Assembly (NCBI RefSeq): GCF_001941965.1
Contig: NZ_MKZO01000009.1
Location: 62,001 to 126,000, forward strand
Length of the DNA: 64,000 bases
DNA from: Pseudomonas putida
GTDB taxonomy: Bacteria; Pseudomonadota; Gammaproteobacteria; Pseudomonadales; Pseudomonadaceae
Direction of reading: 5' to 3'
Of this stretch, positions 1-9,749 are shown piece after piece. Every line of letters begins with the position of its first letter. Positions within the stretch are counted from its first letter, which is position 1. The position numbers and the translations under genes were made by a program. The notes under the pieces are model-generated. The model did no database searches and was not told the origin of the DNA. It worked only from the letters and a program-made list of their open reading frames with translations.

Positions 1-1306
1 ACGGCTTGCGCACGTAGCCGTTGATCTGCGAGCCGTAGACCGAGCTGGCGAAGCCGCTGTCGAAGATCGGCAGGCCGGCGTTGACCAGCGGGTTGGTCGC
101 CGCGGCGCCGAGGGTCGCAGCCGCCGACACGTCGCTGGCATTGAGCGACATCGGCATGTTCGGCCGGTAGCTGATTTCCCCGGCCACCGCCGTGGCGCCC
201 ATCGTGGTGCTGAAGCTCAGGCCGTAGAGGCGGAGATCTTCCGGGTATTCCAGGTAGTAACGGGCGGTGCTGACCCCGCCACGCCCGGCCAGGCCGCCGA
301 CTGGATCGACCAGCGCCCCGCGCCCCACCGTCCAGGTGCTGGTCGGGGTACGGCTGTGGTAGTTCATCGCATAGAAGCCGAACTCGGTGTCGTTCAGTTC
401 CGGCACCATCCAGCGCAGGGCCACGCCGAACTGGCCGCTGTTGCGCGCGTCCTTGTCGGACAGGCGCGGCACGTAGCCATAGCCGCCGAGCTTGCCGGTG
501 CCGTCGATATCGCGGTCGAAGTCGCTGCCGTTGATCGCCATGTTGATGTCGCAGCCCTTGGCCGCCACATCGCTGCTGAAGAAGGTGCCGCAGTTGTCGG
601 CAACGCTCTTCTCCCATTTCAGCTGGTAGAAGGTCTCGATCGACAGGTTGTCGGTCAGGCCCTGGTTGAAATACAGCATGCTCACCGGGATCAGCGCTTC
701 CTTGACCTCGGAGCCGGGCCGGCGCAGGGCCGAAACGTCCACCGGGTTGATGCTGTTGATGCCGTTCTGGATAAAGCTGCTTTCCCCCCAGCTCACCACC
801 TGGCGCCCGGCGCGCACGGTGCCGGGCAGGTCGCTGATGCTGTAGTTGTGGTAGACGAAGGCGTCCAGCAACTGCACGCCCGAGGATTTGGCGGCGTTGT
901 CGGTGTGGCTGTCGTCGATATCGTAGAGCGGGCGGTGTTCGTCCTTGAGCTCGAAGTCGTACCAGTACTTGCCGCGCAGGAACACGCCGCTGTCGCCGTA
1001 CTTCAGCTCCAGGTCGTGGATACCCTTGAAGATCTTCGAGAAGGTCTCGCCCTTTTTGAAGTTCAGGCGGCCGTCGTCGGAGGTCTGGGTGGAGGCGCTG
1101 CCGCCGTTGCGACTGCCGATGAAGGCGCGGTCCGGACTGGCCATGGCCCAGCTGGCGCCGATGGACAGGGTCGAATCGAAGCGACCTTCGATTTCCCCGA
1201 GGTTGAACGTGGCGGCCTGGGCGCTTGCGGCGCCGAGTGCCAGGCTCACGGCCAAGGGCACTGCACGAGGCCGCAAGACGGCGATGGTGTTTGTTGTTCT
1301 TTTCAT
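1..1306 (-). CDS. DUF1302 family outer-membrane protein (3' end outside window)
   Basis: The reading frame begins at an ATG at 1306 (MKRTTNTIAV...) and runs off the left edge, giving about 435 codons without a stop. A signal peptide is visible: basic start, hydrophobic stretch with LAVSLALGAA, cleavage near AQA-A around residue 27. The mature part starts TFNLGEIEGRFDSTLSIGAS and is rich in alternating aromatic/polar strands (KYWYDFELKDEH, RAGRQVVSWGES), which is typical of the DUF1302 family of beta-rich outer-membrane proteins. In pseudomonads these usually sit beside DUF1329 and RND-exporter genes; such partners would lie left of the window. Substrate and function are unknown. The family call is from recognised motifs (RQVVSWGES, NxxNPxDV) and is fairly firm; the physiological role is not. 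Confidence 0.8.
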   Translation of the reverse strand, partial: MKRTTNTIAVLRPRAVPLAVSLALGAASAQAATFNLGEIEGRFDSTLSIGASWAMASPDRAFIGSRNGGSASTQTSDDGRLNFKKGETFSKIFKGIHDLELKYGDSGVFLRGKYWYDFELKDEHRPLYDIDDSHTDNAAKSSGVQLLDAFVYHNYSISDLPGTVRAGRQVVSWGESSFIQNGINSINPVDVSALRRPGSEVKEALIPVSMLYFNQGLTDNLSIETFYQLKWEKSVADNCGTFFSSDVAAKGCDINMAINGSDFDRDIDGTGKLGGYGYVPRLSDKDARNSGQFGVALRWMVPELNDTEFGFYAMNYHSRTPTSTWTVGRGALVDPVGGLAGRGGVSTARYYLEYPEDLRLYGLSFSTTMGATAVAGEISYRPNMPMSLNASDVSAAATLGAAATNPLVNAGLPIFDSGFASSVYGSQINGYVRKP

Positions 1307-1553
1307 GGTGCTCTGCGCCTTGAACTGCTGTTCATGTGAAAGCCATTCCTCGAACGCCGCGTTGCCGGGCGCCGGGCGGGATGCATGGTAAGCAGCGAGT
1401 CACAGCCCCGGCCTCTGAAAAAAAGTGATGCCCATAGCCAAATGCGCAGGTGACGCCGGGCCGATAACCGCCGGCTATGGGGATGCAGCGGATTCAGTAC
1501 GGGGCGCGGCCGGGCTTGGCCTAGAGTCGGCGAAAAACCACCGAGATCCGCCC

Positions 1554-2876
1554 ATGAAGATTGCCCTGACCGGCGACAGCATCCTGCAGCGCCGCCTGCA
1601 CAGCCGCGCCGACCAGACCCTGCGCCCGCTGTTCGACCTGATCCGCGCCGCAGACGTCAGCTTCACCAACCTGGAAGTGCTGCCCAACGACTTCGCCGGC
1701 GACCCGGCGCTGGAAAGCGGCGGCTCGCATTTCGGCGCGCCGGCCTGGGTCCTGGACGAGCTGGTGGACGGCGGTTTCGACCTGTTTTCCACCGCCAACA
1801 ACCACAGCCTCGACTACGGCATCAGCGGTCTGCAGGCGGCCCATGAGCAGTTGTGCCGGCGCGAGCTGCTGTTCGCCGGGACCGGGCGCAACCTGGAAGA
1901 GGCGCGGCGCCCGGTGTACTGCACCACGCCTGCCGGGACCGTGGCCTTGCTGGCGTGCAGCTCCACCTACGGCAAGGGCCAGGAAGCCAGCGACCAGAGC
2001 CGCGACATGCCCGGGCGGCCGGGGCTCAACCCGCTGGGCTACGATACCCTGCACGAGGTGAACACCGAGCAGATGGAGCAGGTACGCCGGCTGATCGCCG
2101 ACCTGGGCCTGGACAAGCTGTATCAGGGCGCCGTGGACCTGGGCTTTGCCCATCCCCTGCCCGACCCGTCGCTGCAGGTATTCGGGCCCTTCACCCCGCT
2201 GCTGTTCCGCGAAGGCGCGCGCACCCGCCTGCGGACGCTGGCGCGGAAGAAGGATGTGGACGGGATCCTGCGCTGGGTCGAGGAAGCGCGGCTGACCTCG
2301 GATATCGTCATGGTCAGCCTGCATGCCCACGAGCTGGGCTACAACGAGCAGGGCGAATGGGATCTGGAAGCGCCGGCCGAGTTCATCCAGCCGGTGGCGC
2401 GCCGGCTGATCGATGCCGGGGTGGATATCGTGGTCGGGCATGGCCCGCACCTGCTGCGCGGGATGGAGCTGTACCAGGGCAAGCCGATCTTCTACAGCCT
2501 GGGCAATTTCATCGGGCAGAACGAGCTGGTGGAGCGCTTGCCGGTGGACAGTTATGACCAGTTCCGGGTGGATCGGCAGCAGACGCCGTCGAAGGTGTTC
2601 CTGCAGAGGACGGGGAATGGCAGCCGGAGTTTTCCGGCGGATGCGCGGTTCTGGGAGACGGTGGTGCCGGTGTGTACGTTCGAGGGGCGGACGCTGACCG
2701 GGATCGAGTTGCATCCGGTGAGCCTGGGGCTGGGGGAAGCGATTCATCGCCGGGGGCGGCCGCGGTTGGCGGAGGGGGAGCAGGCGACGGGGATTCTGGA
2801 GCGGTTTGCGGCGTTGTCCCGTGGCTATGAAACCCGCCTGGAGATTCAGGGAGGCATAGCACGCGTACGGCTCTGA
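1554..2876 (+). CDS. CapA family protein (PGA-synthesis CapA/PgsA-type phosphatase fold)
   Basis: The ATG at 1554 gives a 440-residue protein starting MKIALTGDSILQRRL; the frame stays open about 43 codons upstream, but the GDS motif next to the start matches the beginning of the family domain. Family hallmarks in order are TGDS near residue 7, TNLEV in the first 45 residues, STANNHSLDYG around residue 80-90, VSLHAHELGYNEQGEW near residue 255, DIVVGHGPHLLRGMELYQGKPIFYSLGNFI near residue 295-325. These Asp/Asn/His clusters form the two-metal site of the calcineurin-like CapA domain (PF09587). In Bacillus CapA takes part in poly-gamma-glutamate capsule production; here no capB/C partners are present, so the role is open. 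It has no obvious signal peptide and stands alone, followed by a REP pair. The 5' neighbour diverges from it. Confidence 0.8.
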   Translation: MKIALTGDSILQRRLHSRADQTLRPLFDLIRAADVSFTNLEVLPNDFAGDPALESGGSHFGAPAWVLDELVDGGFDLFSTANNHSLDYGISGLQAAHEQLCRRELLFAGTGRNLEEARRPVYCTTPAGTVALLACSSTYGKGQEASDQSRDMPGRPGLNPLGYDTLHEVNTEQMEQVRRLIADLGLDKLYQGAVDLGFAHPLPDPSLQVFGPFTPLLFREGARTRLRTLARKKDVDGILRWVEEARLTSDIVMVSLHAHELGYNEQGEWDLEAPAEFIQPVARRLIDAGVDIVVGHGPHLLRGMELYQGKPIFYSLGNFIGQNELVERLPVDSYDQFRVDRQQTPSKVFLQRTGNGSRSFPADARFWETVVPVCTFEGRTLTGIELHPVSLGLGEAIHRRGRPRLAEGEQATGILERFAALSRGYETRLEIQGGIARVRL

Positions 2877-2893
2877 AAGATTTTCTGGATTCA

Positions 2894-2980
2894 CTGGCCC
2901 TATCGCTGGCAAGCCAGCTCCCACAGGATTTGCGGTGCACGCGGTCCCTGTGGGAGCTGGCTTGCCAGCGATAGGGCCAG
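2894..2980. repeat. REP inverted pair 1 (BIME-like)
   Basis: Two perfectly complementary 34-base arms, 2894-2927 and 2947-2980, surround a 19-base spacer. Each arm carries the core GCTGGCAAGCCAGC and the tail TCCCACAGG. The pair lies between the convergent capA-like gene and betT and could fold as a long hairpin. Confidence 0.9.
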
Positions 2981-2993
2981 CAGCAACAACCCA

Positions 2994-3024
2994 AAAAGAA
3001 AGGGCCTGAACAGGCCCTTTCTTC
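2994..3024. terminator. Bidirectional Rho-independent terminator
   Basis: The stem AAAGGGCCTG / CAGGCCCTTT with a 2-base loop is flanked by A-rich sequence on the left and T-rich on the right. It ends 3 bases before the betT stop codon (minus strand), so it mainly terminates betT; a symmetrical stem also suits the incoming plus-strand transcript. Confidence 0.85.
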
Positions 3025-3027
3025 ACA

Positions 3028-5031
3028 TCAGCTGTAAACCCGACCCAACAACTGCCGGTGACTCTCGAACTGATCCAGCACATCCCGGGTGATCTGGTCC
3101 GGGGTGAAGCCCATCAGGTCGTATTCCTGGCTGCCGTTGTGCAGGTACACCTCGGCACGGTAGAAGCGCTGTCGAACCTCGCTTTCACCTTCCACCGGCG
3201 CCTCGCTCGGCGCAGCCATGTAGCCATCCAGGCTGACTTCATAGACGAACGGATTGCCCTCTTCCATCTCGATGCGCAGGCCCATCGCCGAACGCGACTG
3301 ACCGAGACGGGTCTGCACCTCCAGGCCCATGGCCTGCAACTGCGCCGCCGCTTCCTTCAGCGCCGGGCTGACCTGCTTGTCCATGAACCGCTGGACGATC
3401 GACTGGGTCGGCTGCAGGTCCAGCTGGCTCAGGCGCTCGCTGAAACCACGACGGCCACGGGCGGCCAGTTCAGCCTGCTCCTGCTCGACCTGGCTGTCCT
3501 GCTTCATCGCCTTGTACAAGCCGAACATGAACACCACCAGCACCACCGAGAACGGCAGGCCGGCCAGCACCACCATGGTCTGCATCGCCTCGAAGTTACC
3601 GGCGAAGAGCAAGCCGACGGTGACCAGGGTGATGATCGCGGACCAGAGGATACGCAGCCAGTGCGGCGCGTCTTCATCGACGCTGCCGCCCTTGCACGAG
3701 AGGTTGGCCATCATCACCGCGCCGGAGTCGGCCGGGGTGAGGAACAGCACGAAGCCGACGAAGATCGCCACGCCGACCACGATCTTCGCCGCCGGGAAGT
3801 GCTCCAGCAGTTGGTAGATCGACATCGACGGCTGTTCCAGCGCGGTGCGGCCCAGTTCCACGGCGCCGTGGTTCATCACCAGGTCCAGGGCGGTGTTGCC
3901 GAAGATCGACAGCCAGGCCAGGGTGAAGCCCAGCGGGATCAGCAGCACGCCGGCAACCAGTTCGCTGACGGTGCGGCCACGGGAGATCCGTGCGATGAAC
4001 ATGCCGACGAACGGGCCCCAGGAGATCCACCAGGCCCAGTAGAACAGGGTCCACAGGCCCAGCCAGCGCTCGGACTTGGCGCCGTCGCCTTCGTAGACGT
4101 AGAGGTCGAAGGTCTTCAGTACCGCGCCGTTCAGGTAATCACCGATGTTCTGCACGAAGCCGTTGAGCAGGTGCAGGGTCGGACCGTTGAGCAGAACGAA
4201 CAGCAGCAGGCCGCTGAACAGGATGATGTTCAGGTTGGACAGGCGGCGGATGCCGTTTTCCACACCGGACACCGCCGCGATGGTGGCCACGGTGCTCATC
4301 ACCAGGATCACGATCAGCAGGTTGGTGTTGTTGTGCTCCATGCCGAACAGGTATTCCAGGCCGGACGAAACCTGCATCGAGCCGATGCCGAGGTTGGTCA
4401 CCAGGCCCAGCAGGGTCACGAACATGCCGAAGATGTCCACCGTATGACCGGCGGCACCCTTGACCCAGCGCTCGCCCAGCAGCGGGTACAGCGCCGAGCG
4501 CAGGGCCAGCGGCTGGTTGTGGCGGTAGGCGAAGTAGGCCACGGCGAGCCCGACCAGGGCGTAGATCGCCCAGCCGTGCAGGCCCCAGTGGAGGAAGGTC
4601 AGCTGCAGGCCTTCGCGGGCCGATTGCAGGCTGGCCGGCGCGCCTTCAGGCGGGTTGAAGTAATGGTCCAGCGGCTCGGAGGCGCCGAAGTACAGCAGCG
4701 AGATACCGATGCCCGAGGAAAACAGCATGCCGGCCCAGGCGCCGTAGCTGAAGTCCGGCTTGTCGTCCTTGCCGCCGAGCTTGAGCTTGCCGTAGCGGGA
4801 GAAGGCGATGGCGATGACGAACAGCAGGTAGCCGCCGATCACCAGCATGTAGTACCAGCCGAAGCTGCGCGATAACCAGGCCTGGGCCTGGCTCAGCACA
4901 TGACCGGCGGTTTCAGGGGCAGCGATCAGCAAGGCGGTCAAGCAGAGGATCAGCAGCGTCGAGGTGAAAAACACCACGCTGTTGACCCGGACCCTCTCGG
5001 CGGGGGTCTTGATCAGGGAGGCAGAACTCAT
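3028..5031 (-). CDS. betT: High-affinity choline transporter BetT (BCCT family)
   Basis: This 667-residue protein has the 12-TM core of betaine/choline/carnitine transporters (to about residue 500) plus a soluble C-terminal domain of roughly 150 residues, the arrangement of long choline transporters of the BetT type. The family signature is clear near residue 325-355: FYWAWWISWGPFVGMFIAR followed by ISRGRT, and SSGIGISLLYFGASEP occurs near residue 105-120. BetT brings in choline with proton or sodium symport for osmoprotection and catabolism. It is transcribed away from betI-betB-betA, which oxidise the imported choline, so the pair is functionally coupled. A terminator directly follows the stop codon. 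The C-terminal extension is known in E. coli BetT to tune osmotic activation; that is inferred here. Confidence 0.95.
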   Translation of the reverse strand: MSSASLIKTPAERVRVNSVVFFTSTLLILCLTALLIAAPETAGHVLSQAQAWLSRSFGWYYMLVIGGYLLFVIAIAFSRYGKLKLGGKDDKPDFSYGAWAGMLFSSGIGISLLYFGASEPLDHYFNPPEGAPASLQSAREGLQLTFLHWGLHGWAIYALVGLAVAYFAYRHNQPLALRSALYPLLGERWVKGAAGHTVDIFGMFVTLLGLVTNLGIGSMQVSSGLEYLFGMEHNNTNLLIVILVMSTVATIAAVSGVENGIRRLSNLNIILFSGLLLFVLLNGPTLHLLNGFVQNIGDYLNGAVLKTFDLYVYEGDGAKSERWLGLWTLFYWAWWISWGPFVGMFIARISRGRTVSELVAGVLLIPLGFTLAWLSIFGNTALDLVMNHGAVELGRTALEQPSMSIYQLLEHFPAAKIVVGVAIFVGFVLFLTPADSGAVMMANLSCKGGSVDEDAPHWLRILWSAIITLVTVGLLFAGNFEAMQTMVVLAGLPFSVVLVVFMFGLYKAMKQDSQVEQEQAELAARGRRGFSERLSQLDLQPTQSIVQRFMDKQVSPALKEAAAQLQAMGLEVQTRLGQSRSAMGLRIEMEEGNPFVYEVSLDGYMAAPSEAPVEGESEVRQRFYRAEVYLHNGSQEYDLMGFTPDQITRDVLDQFESHRQLLGRVYS

Positions 5032-5457
5032 TGCACGGATGCTCCAAGGCGGTGCGTAGGAAAAAGGGACAACGACCCGTCACCCGGGCAATTGGTGCAA
5101 TAGCCCCATCGCCTCAGGTGATATAAAAGCACCTTGAAAAACCGTGATCCCAATACGAATGCGCTGAAAACCTGCTGCAAAACCCCGGCTCGAGGGTTGC
5201 GCCTCCTGGCTTGCACGGCCTGGGGCACAGCGGTCCAACGGTGCGTCTGTGCGCGTGAAACACCTTGTTTTGCGGGGGTACACGTCTTTTCGGGGGTGCC
5301 AATTCGTGACTTCTGACCGGCCCGAAACCCTGTCAATGGTACGAATTGTCGCAGAGCTTATTCTTTGTTGATTGAACGTTCAATCAAAACAAAATAGACT
5401 GGCCTTCGCCGAGTCAGCCGCTTGTCGTCTGCTCGCAGGCCTGAGGAGATTTGCCAG
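5032..5457. other. Divergent betT-betI intergenic region
   Basis: This 426-base gene-free stretch separates the two divergent starts. It contains the BetI palindrome at 5368-5387. The remaining 330 bases on the betT side are AT-richer than the flanking genes, show no convincing ORF, and presumably hold the betT promoter. A run of short overlapping ORFs between 5028 and 5336 has no recognisable product. Confidence 0.7.
5368..5387. promoter_or_regulatory. BetI operator (perfect 20-bp palindrome)
   Basis: TTGATTGAACGTTCAATCAA is a perfect inverted repeat located 70 bases before the betI start and about 340 before the betT start. Pseudomonas BetI, a TetR-type repressor released by choline, is known to bind sites of this form in its own promoter region. 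Autoregulation of betIBA is therefore expected; whether betT is also controlled from this site is inference. Confidence 0.8.
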
Positions 5458-6123
5458 ATGCCCAAGGTCGGTATGCAACCCATTCGCCGCCAGCAGTTGA
5501 TCGAAGCCACGTTGACGGCTATCGACCAGGTCGGCATGGGTGATGCCAGCATTGCGCTGATCGCCCGTTTGGCCGGTGTGTCGAATGGCATCATCAGTCA
5601 CTACTTTCGGGACAAGAACGGCCTGATCGCAGCGACCATGCAGCACTTGATGACGGTATTGAGCGAGGGCGTCGCCGCCCGTCGCCAGGCACTCACGGAC
5701 AACAGCCCGCGCGCCCACCTGCAGGTGATCATCGAAGGCAACTTCGACGCCAGCCAGGTCAACGGCCCGGCAATGAAAACCTGGCTGGCCTTCTGGGCCA
5801 CCAGCATGCACCAGCCGTCCTTGCACAGGTTGCAGCGGATCAACGATCACCGCCTGTATTCCAACCTGTGCTGCCAGTTCCGCCGGGTGCTGCCGCTGCC
5901 TGAAGCACGCAGCGCAGCCCGTGGCCTGGCAGCGTTGATCGACGGTTTGTGGCTGCGCGGGGCGCTGTCGGGAGACAGCTTCGACACCCAACAGGCGCAG
6001 CAGATCGCTTACGAATACATGGATCTACAACTGGCGAAACAGACGAGCCCGGACACCCAGACCCAGGCCTCTGAAACCCCGCGCAAAGCCTCCCGCACAC
6101 CTTCGGGAGCAACCGCCGGCTAG
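5458..6123 (+). CDS. betI: Choline-responsive transcriptional repressor BetI (TetR family)
   Basis: The start is the ATG at 5458, preceded by CTGAGGAGAT at 5441-5450; an upstream in-frame start at 5422 lacks such a site. The 221-residue product begins [19 protein letters not shown], the characteristic BetI N-terminus, with the helix-turn-helix [19 protein letters not shown] at about residues 29-50. The C-terminal two thirds form the ligand domain ([12 protein letters not shown] near residue 103-115). BetI represses the choline-to-betaine genes and is released by choline. It is the first gene of betI-betB-betA, 28 bases ahead of betB. The last ~20 residues ([17 protein letters not shown]...) form a polar low-complexity tail that looks unstructured. 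Confidence 0.95.
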   Translation: MPKVGMQPIRRQQLIEATLTAIDQVGMGDASIALIARLAGVSNGIISHYFRDKNGLIAATMQHLMTVLSEGVAARRQALTDNSPRAHLQVIIEGNFDASQVNGPAMKTWLAFWATSMHQPSLHRLQRINDHRLYSNLCCQFRRVLPLPEARSAARGLAALIDGLWLRGALSGDSFDTQQAQQIAYEYMDLQLAKQTSPDTQTQASETPRKASRTPSGATAG

Positions 6124-6151
6124 CCAATCACATTGCACTTGCGAGGACACT

Positions 6152-7624
6152 ATGGCCCGTTTCGAAACGCAAAAACTCTACATTGATGGTGGTTATGTCG
6201 ACGCTGGCAGCGATGCCACCTTCGAAGCCATCAACCCGGCCAACGGCGAAGTCCTCGCCCACGTGCAACGTGCTACCCAGGCCGACGTCGAGCGCGCCGT
6301 GGAAAGCGCCGAGCGCGGCCAGAAAGTCTGGGCTGCGATGACCGCCATGCAGCGTTCGCGCATCCTGCGTCGCGCCGTCGACATCCTGCGCGAGCGCAAC
6401 GACGAGCTGGCCGCCCTGGAAACCCTGGACACCGGCAAGTCCTACTCGGAAACCCGCTACGTCGACATCGTCACCGGCGCCGACGTGCTGGAATACTACG
6501 CTGGCCTGGTCCCGGCCATCGAAGGCGAGCAGATCCCGCTGCGCGATTCCTCCTTCGTCTACACCCGCCGCGAGCCGCTGGGCGTCACCGTCGGTATCGG
6601 CGCGTGGAACTACCCGATCCAGATCGCCCTGTGGAAATCCGCCCCGGCCCTGGCCGCCGGCAACGCGATGATCTTCAAGCCGAGCGAAGTCACCTCGCTG
6701 ACCACCCTGAAACTGGCCGAGATCTACACCGAAGCCGGCCTGCCGGACGGCGTGTTCAACGTCCTGACCGGCAGCGGCCGCGAAGTCGGCACCTGGCTGA
6801 CCGAGCACCCGCGCATCGAGAAAGTCTCCTTCACCGGGGGCACCACCACCGGCAAGAAGGTCATGGCCAGCGCCTCCAGCTCCTCGCTGAAGGAAGTGAC
6901 CATGGAACTGGGCGGCAAGTCGCCACTGATCATCTGCGAAGACGCCGACCTCGACCGCGCCGCCGACATCGCGATGATGGCCAACTTCTACAGCTCCGGC
7001 CAGGTCTGCACCAATGGCACCCGCGTGTTCGTTCCTGCGTCGATGAAGGCGGCTTTCGAAGCCAAGATCGTCGAACGTGTCGCGCGCATCCGCGTTGGCA
7101 ACCCGGAAGACGAGAACACCAACTTCGGTCCGCTGGTCAGCTTCCCGCACATGGAAAGCGTCCTGTCGTACATCGCCAAGGGCAAGGAAGAAGGTGCCCG
7201 CGTCCTGTGTGGCGGCGAGCGCCTGACCGAGGGTGAATTCGCCAAGGGCGCCTTCGTTGCGCCGACCGTGTTCACCGACTGCCGCGACGACATGACCATC
7301 GTCAAGGAAGAGATCTTCGGCCCGGTGATGAGCATCCTCAGCTACGAAACCGAAGAAGAAGTGATCCGTCGCGCCAACGACACCGAGTACGGCCTGGCCG
7401 CCGGTGTCTGCACCAACGACATCAGCCGCGCGCACCGCATCATCCACCAGCTGGAAGCCGGCATCTGCTGGATCAACGCCTGGGGCGAGTCGCCGGCGGA
7501 AATGCCGGTCGGTGGCTACAAGCAGTCCGGCGTCGGCCGCGAGAACGGCGTCAGCTCGCTGGCCCAGTACACCCGCATCAAGTCGGTCCAGGTCGAGCTG
7601 GGCAACTACACGTCGGTCTTCTGA
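6152..7624 (+). CDS. betB: Betaine aldehyde dehydrogenase
   Basis: A 490-residue NAD(P)-dependent aldehyde dehydrogenase that converts betaine aldehyde to glycine betaine, the second step of choline oxidation. Motifs include [24 protein letters not shown] (cofactor-binding, residues ~150-173), [11 protein letters not shown] around residue 228, the catalytic glutamate in MELGGKSP (~residue 252) and the nucleophile cysteine in [14 protein letters not shown] (~residue 286). Length and the N-terminus [15 protein letters not shown] match BetB of pseudomonads. It follows betI by 28 bases with AGGAC upstream of the ATG, and precedes betA, which makes its substrate. The 149-base gap to betA contains an inverted repeat. 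Confidence 0.96.
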   Translation: MARFETQKLYIDGGYVDAGSDATFEAINPANGEVLAHVQRATQADVERAVESAERGQKVWAAMTAMQRSRILRRAVDILRERNDELAALETLDTGKSYSETRYVDIVTGADVLEYYAGLVPAIEGEQIPLRDSSFVYTRREPLGVTVGIGAWNYPIQIALWKSAPALAAGNAMIFKPSEVTSLTTLKLAEIYTEAGLPDGVFNVLTGSGREVGTWLTEHPRIEKVSFTGGTTTGKKVMASASSSSLKEVTMELGGKSPLIICEDADLDRAADIAMMANFYSSGQVCTNGTRVFVPASMKAAFEAKIVERVARIRVGNPEDENTNFGPLVSFPHMESVLSYIAKGKEEGARVLCGGERLTEGEFAKGAFVAPTVFTDCRDDMTIVKEEIFGPVMSILSYETEEEVIRRANDTEYGLAAGVCTNDISRAHRIIHQLEAGICWINAWGESPAEMPVGGYKQSGVGRENGVSSLAQYTRIKSVQVELGNYTSVF

Positions 7625-7637
7625 CCGACAGCTCCAA

Positions 7638-7757
7638 GCATCAAGCTTCAAGCTGCAAGAAAGAGCCGGTCGGCGTAACGTCACCGGCCCTTGCAGGACA
7701 CCTCCAATCACGCAAGCGCCGCTCAACTGCTTTTCTTGCAGCTTGTAGCTTGCCGCT
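7638..7757. repeat. Inverted repeat between betB and betA
   Basis: The left arm at 7638-7663 (ATCAAGCTTCAAGCTGCAAG core) and the right arm at 7731-7757 (CTTGCAGCTTGTAGCTTG core) are imperfectly complementary, separated by about 67 bases. The sequence family differs from the REP pairs elsewhere in the window but recurs between gltB and gltD. It may form an RNA hairpin that separates betB and betA message levels; this is inference. Confidence 0.7.
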
Positions 7758-7773
7758 CAATGGGAGATCCCCC

Positions 7774-9465
7774 ATGGAATTCGATTACATCATCGTCGGT
7801 GCCGGCTCGGCCGGTAACACCCTGGCCACCCGCCTGACCGAAGACGAAGGCGTCACCGTCCTGCTGCTGGAAGCCGGCGGCCCGGACTACCGCGCCGACT
7901 TCCGCACCCAGATGCCCGCCGCCCTGGCCTTCCCGCTGCAGGGTCGCCGCTACAACTGGGCCTACGAGACCGATCCGGAGCCGCACATGGACGGCCGCCG
8001 CATGGAATGCGGTCGCGGCAAGGGCCTCGGTGGCTCCTCGCTGATCAACGGCATGTGCTACATCCGCGGCAACGCCCTGGACTTCGACGGCTGGGCCAAG
8101 CTGCCCGGCCTGGAAGACTGGACCTACCTCGACTGCCTGCCGTATTTCCGCAAGGCGGAAACCCGTGACATCGGCCCCAACGACTACCACGGCGGCGAAG
8201 GCCCGGTCAGCGTGGCCACGCCCAAAGCCGGCAACAACCCGCTGTTCCACGCCATGGTCGAAGCCGGCGTGCAGGCCGGTTACCCGCGCACCGAAGACCT
8301 CAACGGCTACCAGCAGGAAGGCTTCGGTCCGATGGACCGCAGCGTGACCAAGAACGGCCGTCGTTCCAGCACCGCCCGCGGCTACCTGGACACCGCCAAG
8401 AAGCGCCCGACCCTGACCATCGTCACCCACGCCCTGACTGACCGCGTGCTGTTCGAAGGCAAGCGCGCCGTCGGCGTGACCTACCTGGTCGGCTCCGGCG
8501 AAGAGCGCGTGGAAGCCCGTGCGCGCAAGGAAGTCATCGTCTGCAGCGGCGCCATCGCCTCGCCGCAGCTGCTGCAACGTTCCGGCGTCGGCTCCCGCGA
8601 GTTGCTGGACAGCCTGAACATTCCGGTGGTGCACGAACTGCCGGGCGTCGGTGAAAACCTGCAGGACCACCTCGAGCTGTACCTGCAATACGCCTGCACC
8701 CAGCCAGTGTCGCTGTACCCGTCGCTGCTCTGGTGGAACCAGCCGGCGATCGGTGCCGAGTGGCTGTTCAACGGCACCGGCATCGGCGCCAGCAACCAGT
8801 TCGAGGCCGGTGGTTTCATCCGCACCCGTCCGGAATTCGAATGGCCGAACATCCAGTACCACTTCCTGCCGGTAGCGATTAACTACAACGGCTCGAATGG
8901 CGTGAAGGAGCATGGTTTCCAGGCGCACATGGGTTCGATGCGTTCGCCGAGCCGTGGCCGTATCCAGGCGAAATCCCGCGATCCGCGCCAGCACCCGAGC
9001 ATCCTGTTCAACTACATGGCCACCGAGCAGGACTGGCAGGAATTCCGCGATGGCATCCGCCTGACCCGCGAAATCATGGCCCAGCCGGCACTGGACGCCT
9101 ACCGCGGCCGCGAGATCAGCCCGGGCGAGCATGTGCAGACGGACGAGGAGCTGGACAAGTTCATCCGCGAGCACGCCGAGACCGCGTTCCACCCGTCCTG
9201 CTCGTGCAAGATGGGTGAAGACGACATGGCGGTGGTCGATGGCCAGGGCCGTGTGCACGGGATGGAAGGCCTGCGGGTGGTCGATGCCTCGATCATGCCG
9301 ATCATCATCACCGGCAACCTGAATGCCACGACGATCATGATCGCCGAGAAAATCGCGGACAAGATCCGTAATCGCCAGCCGTTGCCGCGCAGTACTGCCA
9401 AGTACTACGTGGCGAACGGCGCGCCGGTCAAAGGCAAGGCCCTGCGTGAAGTGAAGCAGGCCTGA
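7774..9465 (+). CDS. betA: Choline dehydrogenase (GMC oxidoreductase)
   Basis: The ATG at 7774 follows TGGGAGAT at 7761-7768 and gives 563 residues starting [18 protein letters not shown], which contains the FAD-binding GxGxxG. An in-frame TTG at 7750 is a poorer choice. GMC signatures are [20 protein letters not shown] (~residue 80-99) and, near the C-terminus, [11 protein letters not shown] with the catalytic His region, followed by [24 protein letters not shown]. The enzyme oxidises choline to betaine aldehyde at the inner membrane, feeding electrons to the respiratory chain. It is last in the betIBA operon, followed by a REP pair and a strong terminator. Confidence 0.96.
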   Translation: MEFDYIIVGAGSAGNTLATRLTEDEGVTVLLLEAGGPDYRADFRTQMPAALAFPLQGRRYNWAYETDPEPHMDGRRMECGRGKGLGGSSLINGMCYIRGNALDFDGWAKLPGLEDWTYLDCLPYFRKAETRDIGPNDYHGGEGPVSVATPKAGNNPLFHAMVEAGVQAGYPRTEDLNGYQQEGFGPMDRSVTKNGRRSSTARGYLDTAKKRPTLTIVTHALTDRVLFEGKRAVGVTYLVGSGEERVEARARKEVIVCSGAIASPQLLQRSGVGSRELLDSLNIPVVHELPGVGENLQDHLELYLQYACTQPVSLYPSLLWWNQPAIGAEWLFNGTGIGASNQFEAGGFIRTRPEFEWPNIQYHFLPVAINYNGSNGVKEHGFQAHMGSMRSPSRGRIQAKSRDPRQHPSILFNYMATEQDWQEFRDGIRLTREIMAQPALDAYRGREISPGEHVQTDEELDKFIREHAETAFHPSCSCKMGEDDMAVVDGQGRVHGMEGLRVVDASIMPIIITGNLNATTIMIAEKIADKIRNRQPLPRSTAKYYVANGAPVKGKALREVKQA

Positions 9466-9484
9466 TGCATTGATGGGGCCTGCA

Positions 9485-9582
9485 CTGGCCTCATCGCTGG
9501 CAAGCCAGCTCCCACAGGTACAGTGCTGCTCTCAAGGGCAGTGGTGACCCTGTGGGAGCTGGCTTGCCAGCGATAGGGCCAG
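9485..9582. repeat. REP inverted pair 2
   Basis: Two opposed copies of the CTGGCC-N-ATCGCTGGCAAGCCAGCTCCCACAGG-type arm lie at about 9485-9518 and 9549-9582. They are placed after betA and before its terminator. Confidence 0.9.
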
Positions 9583-9597
9583 CACAGGCAACACATG

Positions 9598-9625
9598 AAA
9601 AGGCACCTGACCCAGGTGCCTTTTC
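9598..9625. terminator. Terminator after betA
   Basis: The stem AAAAGGCACCTG / CAGGTGCCTTTT with a 3-base loop ends in a T run. It terminates betIBA and, being symmetrical, could also work on the other strand. Confidence 0.85.
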
Positions 9626-9749
9626 TACATCTGCGGAAACGCTTTACAGCCCGCCAATTCATCAGGTTAGAATCGGTTGGCACGCGACCTGCTTATGCAA
9701 GAGCAAGCACGGTCCTCTTTTTCCCGCGATGTCCCCCGGAGTACTGCCT

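Noticed and set aside
2894-2980. Palindromic repeats considered as a CRISPR array
   Set aside because: Only two arms per site, opposite orientation, no regular spacers and no cas genes; they are REP pairs.
5028-5336. Three overlapping short ORFs upstream of betT
   Set aside because: They differ only by frame, have no ribosome-binding sites and no family similarity; the region is better explained as promoter DNA.
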